A stretch of DNA of 64,000 bases from Acinetobacter johnsonii CIP 64.6 (lineage in GTDB: Bacteria; Pseudomonadota; Gammaproteobacteria; Pseudomonadales; Moraxellaceae): NCBI RefSeq assembly GCF_000368045.1, contig NZ_KB849230.1, forward strand, positions 382,602-446,601. The letters are read 5' to 3'. The notes under the pieces are model-generated. The model was not told the DNA's origin. It saw nothing but the letters and a program-made list of their open reading frames with translations, and made no database searches. The translations under genes and the position numbers were made by a program. This document shows, piece after piece, positions 7,859 to 17,011 of the stretch; position 1 is the first letter of the stretch; the number at the start of each line of letters is the position of its first letter.

Positions 7859-9166
7859 ATGAATGAGCCTCAAGCCGTCCCATCGAGTCTGAAACGCAGC
7901 AAACGTTTTGCCACCATTGCCCTAATCACGGCAGTGGTGACATGGCTGCTGCTGATGGTCGTTGCCAAGTTTGTCCCCACAGACAAAGTCTGGGTCATTC
8001 ATATTTTAATGTTATCCGCCGAAGCAGGTGTGGTCGGCGGCTTGGCTGACTGGTATGCCATTACTGTGCTGTTCCGTAATCCCTTTGGGAAAATGCCAAT
8101 TCCAAAGTTTTTACGCGATCACACCGAAATTATTCCCCGTAACAAAGACCGTATTGCAGAGTCTATGGGCCGCTTTGTACAAGAGAATTTTCTTTCTCCA
8201 CAAGTGGTGGAAAAAAGCCTGCAAAGTACCGACCTGTCTTTGGCGGTTGGCCAATGGCTCGCCAACCCACAAAACAATCTGCAAGTCACTCAAGTTATTC
8301 AACAAACGGTGCCTAAAGTCTTTGAGTTTGTGGGCCAAGAACAAATCGGACGCTTTATCCAAAGTAACAGTGTGCAGTGGGTGCGCAATACTCAAGTCAA
8401 TCATTTGGCCAGTGAAATGCTGCGTGCAGTGCTAGAAAATGATTTCCATCAAGATGTATTACAACGCGGACTCGACTTGGCGCATGACTGGATGACCCAA
8501 CACCCTGAACAAAGTCGTGAGTTAACCCGAACCTTGTTCAAAGAACTCGGGGTCTGGAAACTGGCCAAAGGGGCCAGTTGGATTGGCATCGATGTGCAGC
8601 AAAGAACCATCGACTCTCTCATTCAACGAGTCGAGTCGATGTTGGCCGATCCTGAGCATCCGTGGCGTCAAAAGATTGAAGCGATAGGGCACGCGCTCAT
8701 GCTCGAACTGGCAGACACAGACAGTAAAGCCAGCCAGCGTTTAAACCAAACCAAAGATGCCCTGCTAGATAGCCCACAAGTCCTGAATTTTATTAGCGGT
8801 GCAGTGGTCATTTTATGTGATGCCATTAAGCAAGACTTACAAAAACCAGACTCTGGCATTGCTCACAACATCCGTGTATCCATTCAACAAATCGGGGAAA
8901 ACATCATCTCCAATCAAGCCGTCAGAGACTTGCTTAATCAACGCCTCAGCGGCATTGCGGTCAATCTCAGTGACCAATACAGCGAAAAAGTCATTCGTTT
9001 TATCAGTGAACGTATTCACGAATGGGACTCCAGTGTAATGATTGACAAGATCGAAAATGAAGTCGGTGGCGACTTGCATATGATTCGGGTCAATGGTGTG
9101 GTAGTCGGTGCATTTATTGGCTTAGCACTGGGGATTATTCGCGCGGCAGTTGAACAGCTCTTATAA
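7859..9166 (+). CDS. DUF445 family inner-membrane protein (YjiN-like)
   Basis: This is a 435-aa protein with one hydrophobic segment at each end: about residues 18-42, followed by the small-residue-rich EAGVVGGLADWYAITVLFR block, and about 410-432. A long helical, probably coiled-coil-forming region of about 330 residues lies between them. Conserved DUF445 features are GGLADWYAITVLFRNPFG, IPRNKDRIAESMGRFVQENFL and the C-terminal VVGAFIGLALG. E. coli YjiN is the best-known relative and its function is not established. It probably forms a transcription unit with the two preceding genes. Confidence 0.87.
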   Translation: MNEPQAVPSSLKRSKRFATIALITAVVTWLLLMVVAKFVPTDKVWVIHILMLSAEAGVVGGLADWYAITVLFRNPFGKMPIPKFLRDHTEIIPRNKDRIAESMGRFVQENFLSPQVVEKSLQSTDLSLAVGQWLANPQNNLQVTQVIQQTVPKVFEFVGQEQIGRFIQSNSVQWVRNTQVNHLASEMLRAVLENDFHQDVLQRGLDLAHDWMTQHPEQSRELTRTLFKELGVWKLAKGASWIGIDVQQRTIDSLIQRVESMLADPEHPWRQKIEAIGHALMLELADTDSKASQRLNQTKDALLDSPQVLNFISGAVVILCDAIKQDLQKPDSGIAHNIRVSIQQIGENIISNQAVRDLLNQRLSGIAVNLSDQYSEKVIRFISERIHEWDSSVMIDKIENEVGGDLHMIRVNGVVVGAFIGLALGIIRAAVEQLL

Positions 9167-9278
9167 AAGCAATCCATAAAAATGCATGCTTTACCCCTGT
9201 CCTACATGCAAAATTTGCATAAGTAAAAGGGGATGAATATGCTATTTTGGGCTGATATTTAGACACTTTTAAGCATTC

Positions 9279-10436
9279 ATGATTCAGTTGCCTTCATCTA
9301 AACTGCCTGCACAAGGCGTCACTATTTTCAGCACCATGACTGCCATGGCACAGCGCTTAAATGCCCTAAATCTATCCCAAGGTTTTCCAGACTTCGAAGC
9401 TCCTGCTGAACTGCTGGATGCTTTAGCACAGGCCACTCAAAGTGGTTTCAATCAGTATGCTCCAGGCGATGGGGTCTGGTTATTACGCGAGCAACTGGCG
9501 CAGCAATTTGCGCAGCGCGATCAGATTCAGCTCGACCCGATGACTGAAATTACCATCACCCCAGGTGCAACGATTGGCCTTTATGCCACCATTCAAGCCG
9601 TAGTCCATGCGGATGATGAAGTTATCATTTTCGACCCCAGTTATGACAGCTATGCGCCAAGTGTGGCTTTGGTTGGGGGCAAAGCCATTCATATTGCGCT
9701 CCAGCCCCCTCATTTTTCGGTCGATTGGGAGCAGGTCAAATCAGCCATCACGGCCAAAACCAAACTGATCATTATCAACACGCCACATAACCCAAGTGGT
9801 GCCATTTGGAGCAAGCAAGATTGGCTCACCCTGATTGAACTGATTCGCGACAGCAATATTTTAGTCCTGTCCGATGAAGTCTATGAACATCTGGTATTTG
9901 ATGGCCAACGTCACTATTCCGCGCTGTCTTTTCCTGAACTGCGTGAGCGTAGTGTAGTGGTGGGTTCCTTTGGTAAAACCTTTCATGTGACGGGTTGGAA
10001 AACCGGCTATTGCGTCGCTACACCTGCGCTGATGCAACTGTTCCGTCAGGTCTATCAGTTTGCCAACTTCTGCGGAGTGACCCCTGTACAACTGGCTTTG
10101 GCCAATTATATGCAGCAACATCCTGAGCATATTCAAAACTTAGCGGGCTTTTATCAAGCAAAACGCGATCGTTTTATTGAGGGTTTAACTGGTTCACGCT
10201 TTCAATGGTTGCCTTCGCAAGGCACTTACTTTCAAAATGTCGACTACAGCCACATTCGTCCCGATTTAAATGATGTTGAATTTTGCCGCTTTCTGGCAGA
10301 GCAGCATGGCATTGTTGGCATTCCTGTTTCCGTGTTTTATCAGCAGGCCCCAGAGGCTTTGCGCATGATTCGTTTTTGCTTTGCCAAGACCGATCAAACC
10401 TTGGCTCAGGCAGTTGAAATTTTGCAAAGCGTATAA
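9279..10436 (+). CDS. PLP-dependent aminotransferase (methionine/YbdL type, class I)
   Basis: This is a 385-aa fold-type I aminotransferase. The opening TIFSTMTAMAQRLNALNLSQGFPDF is the signature of the methionine/kynurenine/glutamine transaminase subgroup represented by E. coli YbdL. Further landmarks are PGATIGLYATIQA, the NTPHNPSGAIW block (Asn), the LSDEVYEHL Asp, and the PLP-lysine segment SFGKTFHVTGWKTGYC. The C-terminal substrate arginine is in ALRMIRFCFAK. It lies alone between the DUF445 gene and a MATE exporter. Substrate is inferred: methionine/2-oxo-acid transamination is most likely. Confidence 0.87.
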   Translation: MIQLPSSKLPAQGVTIFSTMTAMAQRLNALNLSQGFPDFEAPAELLDALAQATQSGFNQYAPGDGVWLLREQLAQQFAQRDQIQLDPMTEITITPGATIGLYATIQAVVHADDEVIIFDPSYDSYAPSVALVGGKAIHIALQPPHFSVDWEQVKSAITAKTKLIIINTPHNPSGAIWSKQDWLTLIELIRDSNILVLSDEVYEHLVFDGQRHYSALSFPELRERSVVVGSFGKTFHVTGWKTGYCVATPALMQLFRQVYQFANFCGVTPVQLALANYMQQHPEHIQNLAGFYQAKRDRFIEGLTGSRFQWLPSQGTYFQNVDYSHIRPDLNDVEFCRFLAEQHGIVGIPVSVFYQQAPEALRMIRFCFAKTDQTLAQAVEILQSV

Positions 10437-10560
10437 ATTTTTTTCAGCTTTGCTTATGCACAAGAACAGGCTTCGCTTACTGAAATACATCGGCTTTTCA
10501 ACACTGAACTATGCTAGGGTAAGCCTTAGAAATGTAATAAAAATAACCTCAGGATGACTT

Positions 10561-11928
10561 ATGTCAGCACACACCCCATTGGTGCAACAGCAAAAGCTAT
10601 GGAAAGCCTTTTTTATTTTCCTGATGCCTTTGATTGCCACCAATATTCTGCAAAATCTGTCGGGTACAATTAATACCATCTTTGTCGGACAGATGATGGG
10701 TGTACAGGCGATTGCAGCGGTTGCGGTGTTCTTCCCCATCCTATTTTGCTTAATGGCCTTCGTAATTGGACTATCTGCGGGTTCTACCGTCTTGGTTGGT
10801 CAAGCATGGGGCGCACAGAATATTGAAAAAGTCCGTGCGGTGGTCGGCTCCACTATTTTTATAACTCTCATTGGTGGCAGCTTTATTGCATTTTTAGGGG
10901 TAGTTTTTGCGCGACCAATTTTATCGGCTTTGGGTATCGATGAAGACGTCATGCATCTCTCGTTACCTTATGTGCAATGGATGTTGGCAGGTAGTCCCCT
11001 ACTGTTTGTATATATTATTTATACCTCAATTTTACGCGGTGTCGGAGACAGTACGACACCTCTAATTGCTTCTGGCATGACCATCTTGATTGGGCTTTGT
11101 GTCACGCCAGTTCTGATTGCGGGTTATTTTGGCTTTCCTAAACTGGGGATTGTTGCGCCTGCTATTGCGACCATTTTAGGCTTTGTTTCCGTGCTGACCT
11201 TTTTGTATTTCTATTTGAACTATAAACAGCACCCACTCCGACTCGATGCACAACTGCTACGTCATATTCGCTTTGACCGTCAACTGAGTAAAATTATTCT
11301 GCGCTTAGGGGTTCCAACGGGCATTCAAATGATCACCACCTCGGTTGCAGGTCTTGTGATTGTGGGTCTAGTCAACCGCCATGGGGCCGATGCGACCGCA
11401 GCTTATGGCGCGGTCAATCAGGTTCTGAATTATATTCAATTCCCTGCTCTATCGATTGCCATTGCTGCATCGATTTTTGGTGCACAAGCCATTGGCGCAG
11501 GCAAATCCGAGTTATTGGCCAAAGTCACGCGTACGGCACTCGGCATGAATATCATCATTACGGGCTCCTTGGTGGTCTTGGCTTATCTTTTCTCCAAATA
11601 CCTCATGGCACTCTTTATCACGGACTATGCGGTGGTCGAGCTAGGGCAACAGCTGTTATTTATTGTGCTGTGGTCCATTTTATTCTTTGGTGCCAGTGCC
11701 ATTTTTGCCTCTATTATGCGGGCCAGCGGTACGGTCACCATGCCCATGGTGATCAATATCGTTGCGATTATTGCGATTGAAGTGCCCTGTGCCTACTTAT
11801 TTAGTGAATGGTGGGGACTGCAAGGGATTTGGTATGCTTATGCGCTGGCCTTTGTCAGCTTATGCATCATGCAAGGGCTTTATTATCAATTTGTTTGGAA
11901 GAAAAAGACCATTGAAACGCTCATTTAA
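10561..11928 (+). CDS. MATE family efflux transporter
   Basis: This is a 455-aa inner-membrane antiporter with about 12 hydrophobic segments, the usual MATE size. It opens with FFIFLMPLIATNILQNLSGTINTIFVGQMMG, which is the first-helix MatE pattern. The second MatE repeat begins near residue 240 with ILRLGVPTGIQMITTSVAGLVIVGLVNR. Such transporters export cationic drugs or metabolites using Na+ or H+ gradients, and the substrate is not predictable here. An AGGA site lies 7 bases before the ATG. A strong bidirectional terminator follows. Confidence 0.92.
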   Translation: MSAHTPLVQQQKLWKAFFIFLMPLIATNILQNLSGTINTIFVGQMMGVQAIAAVAVFFPILFCLMAFVIGLSAGSTVLVGQAWGAQNIEKVRAVVGSTIFITLIGGSFIAFLGVVFARPILSALGIDEDVMHLSLPYVQWMLAGSPLLFVYIIYTSILRGVGDSTTPLIASGMTILIGLCVTPVLIAGYFGFPKLGIVAPAIATILGFVSVLTFLYFYLNYKQHPLRLDAQLLRHIRFDRQLSKIILRLGVPTGIQMITTSVAGLVIVGLVNRHGADATAAYGAVNQVLNYIQFPALSIAIAASIFGAQAIGAGKSELLAKVTRTALGMNIIITGSLVVLAYLFSKYLMALFITDYAVVELGQQLLFIVLWSILFFGASAIFASIMRASGTVTMPMVINIVAIIAIEVPCAYLFSEWWGLQGIWYAYALAFVSLCIMQGLYYQFVWKKKTIETLI

Positions 11929-11988
11929 AGCTAAACGGATATTTGATAGAACACGTTTTTGACCATAACACTCTTTAAAATAAAGCAT

Positions 11989-12015
11989 AAAAAAACCCAC
12001 CTTGGTGGGTTTTTT
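11989..12015. terminator. Bidirectional terminator between the MATE and SDR genes
   Basis: AAAAAAACCCACC, TT loop, GGTGGGTTTTTT: a 6-bp GC stem flanked by A and T tracts, located between two convergent genes. Confidence 0.85.
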
Positions 12016-12026
12016 ACATCATGACT

Positions 12027-12866
12027 TTAAGACTTTCTTTGGCTTAATTTGGTCGCAAAAGCAGTCACTTTTTGGTAGCCCGTCGGTAAGATACGCTGAA
12101 TCAAATCTAGCGTTTTCGCATCATTGCCAATCAACAAACGACGCTTGTCTTTTTGTACCGCCTCTAAAATTTGACGCGCTGCTTCTTCGGGTGGACAGCG
12201 TAATAATTTATTAAAGGTCTGCGCAGATTTCTCAGGGTTCATCCCGATGCTACGCAAGCTGTCATTCACTTTGGCAGCATTGGCAATATTGGTTCGAATC
12301 CCACCCGGATGCACGCACAACGCGCTCACGCCACAGTTTTCCATATCTAACTCTTGGCGTAATGACTCGGTAAAGCCACGTACCGCAAATTTAGTGGCAT
12401 TGTAAGCAGACTGGGTCGGTTGAGCCGTGAGGCCAAATAAGCTGGAAATATTGATGATATGCCCATCGCCTGTTTTTTTAATATAAGGCAAAAACTCTTT
12501 GGTGCCATAGACCACACCCCAGAAATTAATCCCCACGATCCATTCCAGCTCTTCATAGGATGCACCTTCTACGGTTGAACCCAAAGCAACGCCGGCATTA
12601 TTAAAAATCATATTCACAGAACCATGATTTTGTACGGTTTCTTCAGCCCACGCTTGCATCGATAAACGGTCTGAGACGTCTAATTTTTTCGTGGTGACAC
12701 GTACATTGCTGCCTTGTAGCAGTTCAACTGTTTTCGCCAACCCTTGTTCATTGACATCACTCAATGATACATGACAGCCCGCCTTGGCCAATAAAAGTGC
12801 CAATTGTTGGCCAATACCCGATCCTGCACCTGTAATTGCCGCAACTTTATTTTTAAAATTCTTCAT
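12027..12866 (-). CDS. SDR family oxidoreductase
   Basis: This is a 279-aa classical short-chain dehydrogenase/reductase. It has the nucleotide-binding TGAGSGIG near the N terminus, SDVN after the second strand (an acidic residue suggesting possible NAD preference), NNAG, ISSLFG with the catalytic Ser, and the YNATK catalytic Tyr/Lys pair. The ATG at 12866 (MKNFKNKVAAITGAG) is used because the upstream in-frame 33 codons are not SDR-like and run into the promoter. Substrate unknown. It is transcribed divergently from a TetR-type regulator, with a palindrome in the shared region, so local repression is likely. Confidence 0.88.
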   Translation of the reverse strand: MKNFKNKVAAITGAGSGIGQQLALLLAKAGCHVSLSDVNEQGLAKTVELLQGSNVRVTTKKLDVSDRLSMQAWAEETVQNHGSVNMIFNNAGVALGSTVEGASYEELEWIVGINFWGVVYGTKEFLPYIKKTGDGHIINISSLFGLTAQPTQSAYNATKFAVRGFTESLRQELDMENCGVSALCVHPGGIRTNIANAAKVNDSLRSIGMNPEKSAQTFNKLLRCPPEEAARQILEAVQKDKRRLLIGNDAKTLDLIQRILPTGYQKVTAFATKLSQRKS

Positions 12867-12921
12867 GAGATTGTGGTTGTCCTTTATCTTTGTACATCGA
12901 CTGTAGATGCTTTTTTTATAA

Positions 12922-12950
12922 TTGACAATATCAATTGTCATAAATTTAAT
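12922..12950 (+). promoter_or_regulatory. Shared promoter/operator between the SDR and TetR genes
   Basis: TGACAAT-ATCA-ATTGTCA (12923-12940) is a perfect 7-bp inverted repeat. On the plus strand TTGACA (12922-12927) and TTTAAT (12945-12950) are spaced by 17 bases, a good sigma-70 promoter toward the TetR gene. On the minus strand ATGACA with TAAAAA 17 bases on could serve the SDR gene. A TetR dimer bound here would cover both. Confidence 0.55.
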
Positions 12951-13069
12951 AGCCAAAAGTGTCAAGTCTATGAAAACCAGCTAGAGATTAAAGCCTACGC
13001 ATAGGTAGAGTCGTGGTTTATTGCTAAACTATGCAAAACCTTGGCTTTCAAATAGGGCGATGAAATCTA

Positions 13070-13768
13070 ATGACGGCATCTGAACCAGTACAAAAAAACA
13101 GCGATAATAATAAAACCAAAGAAAGACAATTCAAGGGCTTATCGCTTTCTGAACGTAAACAGCTGCGTCGTGAAAAACTCATTGAAGCAGGAATTGAAGC
13201 CTACGGTACTCACGGCTTTTTTGCCGTGACGGTGAAAGATATTTGTAATGAAGCCAAACTTACTGAACGTTATTTTTATGAGTCGTTTAAAAAAAGTGAG
13301 CAGCTGTTTCAAACCATTTTTTTAAAGCTGATCGATGAGTTACAGCACAATGTCATGCAAGCCATCATGCAAGCCTCTTCAGATCCATACAAAATGATTG
13401 ATGCAGGACTGCGTGCCCTGCTCACTACCTTAAAAGACAATCCCCGCATGGCGCGTATTATTTATATCGATGCGATGTTGGTCCAAGAATTACATAACCA
13501 AGCCACCATTCATGAAACCATGACCCGTTTTGACCGAATGATTCAAGCCTTTGTCATGCTAATGATGCCGCAAATTAACCGGTCCGAACGAGAAATTTCG
13601 CTGGTCGCCACAGGCCTCAATGGCTATGTTACACAAATTGCGATCCGTTGGGTGGTCAGTGGGTTTAAACAATCCTTTGAAGAAGTTTTAACCTCCAGTC
13701 GTATTGTATTTATTTCACTCCTAGAAACCTTTTCAGACCCGAATACACGGGCAAAATTGGATGTCTAA
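13070..13768 (+). CDS. TetR/AcrR family transcriptional regulator
   Basis: This is a 232-aa repressor-type protein. After a polar 30-residue leader, the helix-turn-helix domain runs about residues 35-85 (RREKLIEAGIEAYGTHGFFAVTVKDICNEAKLTERYFYESFKKSEQLF), with the TetR pattern of a G-F/T turn and RYFYESF recognition helix. The rest is a helical ligand/dimer domain with no recognisable ligand. It faces the SDR gene across a 203-base region carrying a 7-bp inverted repeat, so it probably controls that gene and itself. The inducer is unknown. Confidence 0.9.
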   Translation: MTASEPVQKNSDNNKTKERQFKGLSLSERKQLRREKLIEAGIEAYGTHGFFAVTVKDICNEAKLTERYFYESFKKSEQLFQTIFLKLIDELQHNVMQAIMQASSDPYKMIDAGLRALLTTLKDNPRMARIIYIDAMLVQELHNQATIHETMTRFDRMIQAFVMLMMPQINRSEREISLVATGLNGYVTQIAIRWVVSGFKQSFEEVLTSSRIVFISLLETFSDPNTRAKLDV

Positions 13769-13853
13769 GACTTTTCACTTGGATGAGATCGGCATTTTCG
13801 AATGCAATTTAGATTAAACTTCCATTAATTTTGAATCCCAATATGACGATTTT

Positions 13854-13938
13854 TTGTCACATTTTTTTGCAAATTTCATCAATCGTCTGTTTTTTGCAAT
13901 GATACTGTCATAATTAATCTTTGTAATAAGCCTGTCAT
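13854..13938 (+). promoter_or_regulatory. Pho-box-like repeats upstream of phoB
   Basis: Two exact CTGTCAT half-sites lie at 13905-13911 and 13932-13938, each followed by an AT-rich stretch. A TTGTCAC at 13854-13860 also resembles a half-site. The E. coli Pho box is a pair of CTGTCAT-like 7-mers on an 11-bp repeat. Here the two perfect copies are 27 bases apart, so the layout is not canonical. Autoregulation of phoB fits known biology. The exact operator is inference. Confidence 0.45.
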
Positions 13939-13982
13939 AAAATTAAAACGGCCTGCCGTTACCTACAATAGGATATTGCGTT

Positions 13983-14693
13983 GTGAAAGATGACTACATT
14001 TTAATCGTCGATGATGAACTTCCCATTCGAGAAATGATTCACACCTCGTTGGATATGGCAGGCTTTCAATGCTTACAAGCCGAAGATGCAAAACAAGCCC
14101 ACCAAATGATTGTGGATCAGCGTCCTGCTTTGATCTTGCTCGACTGGATGATGCCTGGTGGCGTCAGTGGTGTAGACTTATGTCGTCGCCTCAAGCGCGA
14201 TGAAAATCTCTCTGAAATTCCAGTGATTATGCTCACGGCACGTGGTGAAGAAGACCATAAAGTACAAGGTCTGGACGCTGGTGCAGATGACTACATGACT
14301 AAACCGTTTTCGACCCGTGAATTGGTTTCAAGGATTAAAGCGGTTTTACGCCGCGCTAACGCGCTCAGTGGTGAAAAATCGATTGATGCCAATGGCTTAA
14401 TCTTAGACCCTGTCAGCCAACGGGTCAGCTTTGGCAATAATTTCCTCGACATGGGGCCAACCGAGTATCGTTTACTAGCCTTCTTCATGACTCATCCTGA
14501 GCGTGCCTATACCCGTGCACAACTTCTTGACCAAGTCTGGGGCGGAAACGTGTATATTGAAGACCGTACCATCGACGTGCATATTCGCCGCTTACGTAAA
14601 GTGCTTGAGCCTTATGCTGCAGATCGCTTTGTGCAAACAGTTCGGGGTACAGGCTATCGATTCTCTACACGTGCGGATATCGCCCTAGGTTAA
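13983..14693 (+). CDS. phoB: Phosphate regulon response regulator PhoB
   Basis: This is a 236-aa OmpR/PhoB-type response regulator. The receiver domain has the acidic pair DDE near residue 9, the phosphoacceptor Asp in LLDWMMPGG (about 56), Thr in MLTARGE and Lys in TKPFS. The C-terminal winged-helix domain (about 135-232) has LDMGPTEYRLLAFFM, YTRAQLLDQVWG and the RTIDVHIRRLRKVL recognition helix, then VQTVRGTGYRFS. The start is GTG at 13983 after a TAGGA-type site. phoR follows 9 bases later. Phosphate-starvation control is inferred from the gene pair and the family. Upstream CTGTCAT repeats suggest autoregulation. Confidence 0.94.
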   Translation: MKDDYILIVDDELPIREMIHTSLDMAGFQCLQAEDAKQAHQMIVDQRPALILLDWMMPGGVSGVDLCRRLKRDENLSEIPVIMLTARGEEDHKVQGLDAGADDYMTKPFSTRELVSRIKAVLRRANALSGEKSIDANGLILDPVSQRVSFGNNFLDMGPTEYRLLAFFMTHPERAYTRAQLLDQVWGGNVYIEDRTIDVHIRRLRKVLEPYAADRFVQTVRGTGYRFSTRADIALG

Positions 14694-14702
14694 TTTTGTT
14701 TT

Positions 14703-16061
14703 ATGTATGAACCCTACCCGGTCCCTGAACTTGCACGCGAGCATAAAAAAACGCGATACAGCAGTTTATGGGGCTTTGCCAAACAGGACTTACGTCTCCT
14801 TGCCTTTTTCTTGCTGATTGCAAGCTTGATTGGCTTTGGCGTCGGTTATTTTTGGACGTGTATCTCCTTTGCTTTTGCCGTTTTTTTCATTCTGCAAATG
14901 CGCTCTTTGTATTTGGTCAATGACTGGATTTCCAATCGTCCCTACGAAGTTCCACCCAACCTTGGGGGCATTTGGGGAGCATTATTGTTCAATGTCTATC
15001 GGGCACAGCGCCAAGAACGGATTGTACAAGCGGAAATGGTCGGGTTGATTGATCGGGCGCAGTCATCATTGGTCGCTTTGCAAGAAGCCGTGGTGCTGAT
15101 CGATGACATGCAACAAATTGAATGGTGGAACCCTGCCGCAGAACGGTTATTAGGCATCGAACAAAATGACCGTGGCCGTAATATTTTGACTTTATTACGC
15201 CAACCGAGTTTTGTGGATTATTACAATAATATTGATGCGGCACCAGATGGCTTAAAAATGAAGTCATCCAGTTTTGATGAACATTATGTTCAAGTCAAAA
15301 TGACCCGATTTGGTGGAGAAAGTCGCTTACTGGTCGCCTATGACGTGACCCGTATGCATAATCTCGAACAAATGCGTAAAGACTTTGTTGATAATATTTC
15401 ACATGAACTACGTACACCACTGACGGTACTCAGTGGTTATATTGAAACCTTTACAGACCAAGAAGACCTCAACCCACGTTGGAAGCGGGCCTTTGACCAA
15501 ATGCAAGCACAGGCCAAACGCATGAATGCCTTGGTGAATGATTTGCTCTTACTGTCACGCCTAGAAAATGACAAGCAAATTGCTAAAAATCAAATCATTG
15601 ACATGCCTAGCTTAATGAACCAACTTTATGACGATGCACATGCCTATAATATTGATTATGGGCATACGCTCAATCTCGACATTGACAGTCACTGCGACTT
15701 AATCGGTTCAGATATGGAATTAGCCAGTGCTTTTAGTAACCTGATTACCAATGCCATCAAATACACGCCGAAAGGCGGAACGGTGACCATGGGTTGGCAT
15801 GACAATGGTGAACAGGCTTATTTTACCGTGGAAGATACTGGTATCGGTATTGATCCTAAGCACTTGCCCCGTTTAACCGAACGCTTCTACCGTGTTGACA
15901 GCGCGCGCAGTCGACAAACGGGTGGCACAGGCTTAGGGTTAGCAATTGTGAAACATGTGTTAATGCAACACCAAGCTCATTTAGAAATTGAATCCAAAGA
16001 AAATCAAGGCTCTATTTTTAAAGTGATTTTCCCCAAAGAACGCACCTATAATCCTGAATAA
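14703..16061 (+). CDS. phoR: Phosphate regulon sensor histidine kinase PhoR
   Basis: This is a 452-aa membrane-bound kinase. Two hydrophobic segments lie around residues 30-72 with almost no periplasmic loop, as in PhoR, so sensing goes through the Pst/PhoU complex rather than directly. A PAS-like domain (about 115-215, with IEWWNPAAERLLG) is followed by the HisKA box DFVDNISHELRTPLTVL with the phospho-His. The ATPase domain has N box NLITNAIKYTPKG, G1 VEDTGIGID and G2 GGTGLGLAIVKH. It lies directly after phoB and ends at a strong bidirectional terminator. Confidence 0.94.
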   Translation: MYEPYPVPELAREHKKTRYSSLWGFAKQDLRLLAFFLLIASLIGFGVGYFWTCISFAFAVFFILQMRSLYLVNDWISNRPYEVPPNLGGIWGALLFNVYRAQRQERIVQAEMVGLIDRAQSSLVALQEAVVLIDDMQQIEWWNPAAERLLGIEQNDRGRNILTLLRQPSFVDYYNNIDAAPDGLKMKSSSFDEHYVQVKMTRFGGESRLLVAYDVTRMHNLEQMRKDFVDNISHELRTPLTVLSGYIETFTDQEDLNPRWKRAFDQMQAQAKRMNALVNDLLLLSRLENDKQIAKNQIIDMPSLMNQLYDDAHAYNIDYGHTLNLDIDSHCDLIGSDMELASAFSNLITNAIKYTPKGGTVTMGWHDNGEQAYFTVEDTGIGIDPKHLPRLTERFYRVDSARSRQTGGTGLGLAIVKHVLMQHQAHLEIESKENQGSIFKVIFPKERTYNPE

Positions 16062-16082
16062 ACCTCTTTCTTCAAAAGCATG

Positions 16083-16111
16083 AAAAAAGCACCGATATCG
16101 GTGCTTTTTTT
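16083..16111. terminator. Bidirectional terminator between phoR and psd
   Basis: AAAAAA then the perfect 16-bp palindrome GCACCGATATCGGTGC (16089-16104) then TTTTTTT, between convergent genes. Confidence 0.88.
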
Positions 16112-16117
16112 GTCTCT

Positions 16118-16142
16118 CACCGTCCGTTTAACAAGGACGGTG
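16118..16142. repeat. Second hairpin downstream of psd
   Basis: CACCGTCC, a 9-base loop, GGACGGTG: an 8-bp perfect stem without a T tract, 18 bases before the psd stop on the psd side of the terminator. It may protect the psd transcript end or assist termination. Confidence 0.5.
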
Positions 16143-16159
16143 ACCTAGAGCTGACACGA

Positions 16160-17011
16160 TTAAACTGTATGTCCCATCGCTTCACCCATCACCACAGTCG
16201 AGTTGGCTTTAAAGGCTGCATCCCACGTCATTTTGTCTTTTTCAAACAGTACCACAGCGGTTGAGCCTAGGTAGAAACGACCGAGTTCAGCACCTTTGTC
16301 CAAGAACAAGTCATGCTGATTTAGCTCTAAACGGCCAGTAGGCTTCACTTTTCCTGTCGCAACAGTTTCAATCCCCGCCACAATCATGGCGCCAACGAGA
16401 ACCACGGCCATACGGCCGATTTCCGTATCAAATAAACAAACCATACGTTCATTGCGGGCAAACAGGCCTGGAATGTTTTCAGCAGTGGTTTGATTGACCG
16501 AGAACAATTCACCCGGCACATATAAGGTTTCCGTCAATGTGCCTGCAAATGGCATATGCACACGGTGATAATCTTTAGGCGATAAATACACCGTTGCAAA
16601 CTGACCATTTTTAAACGGTTCAGCCAATTGCGGATCTGCAATTAAATTATCAACGGTGAATTTTTGTCCTTTGGCTTGGAAAATATCCCCTTCCACAATT
16701 GGACCCAACTGTGAAATCGCACCATCCGCAGGCGATACAATACTGGTCACATCGGTATCAATATCACGTACACCCTCTTTTAATGCACGGGTAAAGAATT
16801 CATTAAAGGACTTAAACTTCAGTGCATTGCTCTGCTCAGCAATCGACATATCAATGCCGTACTGCGCTTTAAACGCGGTGATGACCGCATTTTTCACAAT
16901 CGGATTTTCGCTGGCTGCGACTCTGCCCACGACACGTGATAACTGATGTTGGGGTACAACACGTTGAGCTTGAATGAAAATTTGTTTTTTTAAGCGTGAT
17001 GTGAGGCTCAA
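16160..17011 (-). CDS. psd: Phosphatidylserine decarboxylase proenzyme (Psd)
   Basis: This inner-membrane enzyme makes phosphatidylethanolamine from phosphatidylserine. It is synthesised as a proenzyme and self-cleaves to form a pyruvoyl group. The 283-aa protein has the cleavage motif LGST (in FYLGSTAVVLF, near the C terminus), the Asp in VSPADGAISQ, and the His residues in DYHRVHMPF. The start is TTG at 17011 (MSLTSRLKKQ), 8 bases after GGAGAG. The codon overlaps the sulfurtransferase stop in the sequence TTGA. An earlier in-frame ATG at 17059 would add 16 residues inside the upstream gene that do not match the family. Confidence 0.93.
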   Translation of the reverse strand: MSLTSRLKKQIFIQAQRVVPQHQLSRVVGRVAASENPIVKNAVITAFKAQYGIDMSIAEQSNALKFKSFNEFFTRALKEGVRDIDTDVTSIVSPADGAISQLGPIVEGDIFQAKGQKFTVDNLIADPQLAEPFKNGQFATVYLSPKDYHRVHMPFAGTLTETLYVPGELFSVNQTTAENIPGLFARNERMVCLFDTEIGRMAVVLVGAMIVAGIETVATGKVKPTGRLELNQHDLFLDKGAELGRFYLGSTAVVLFEKDKMTWDAAFKANSTVVMGEAMGHTV

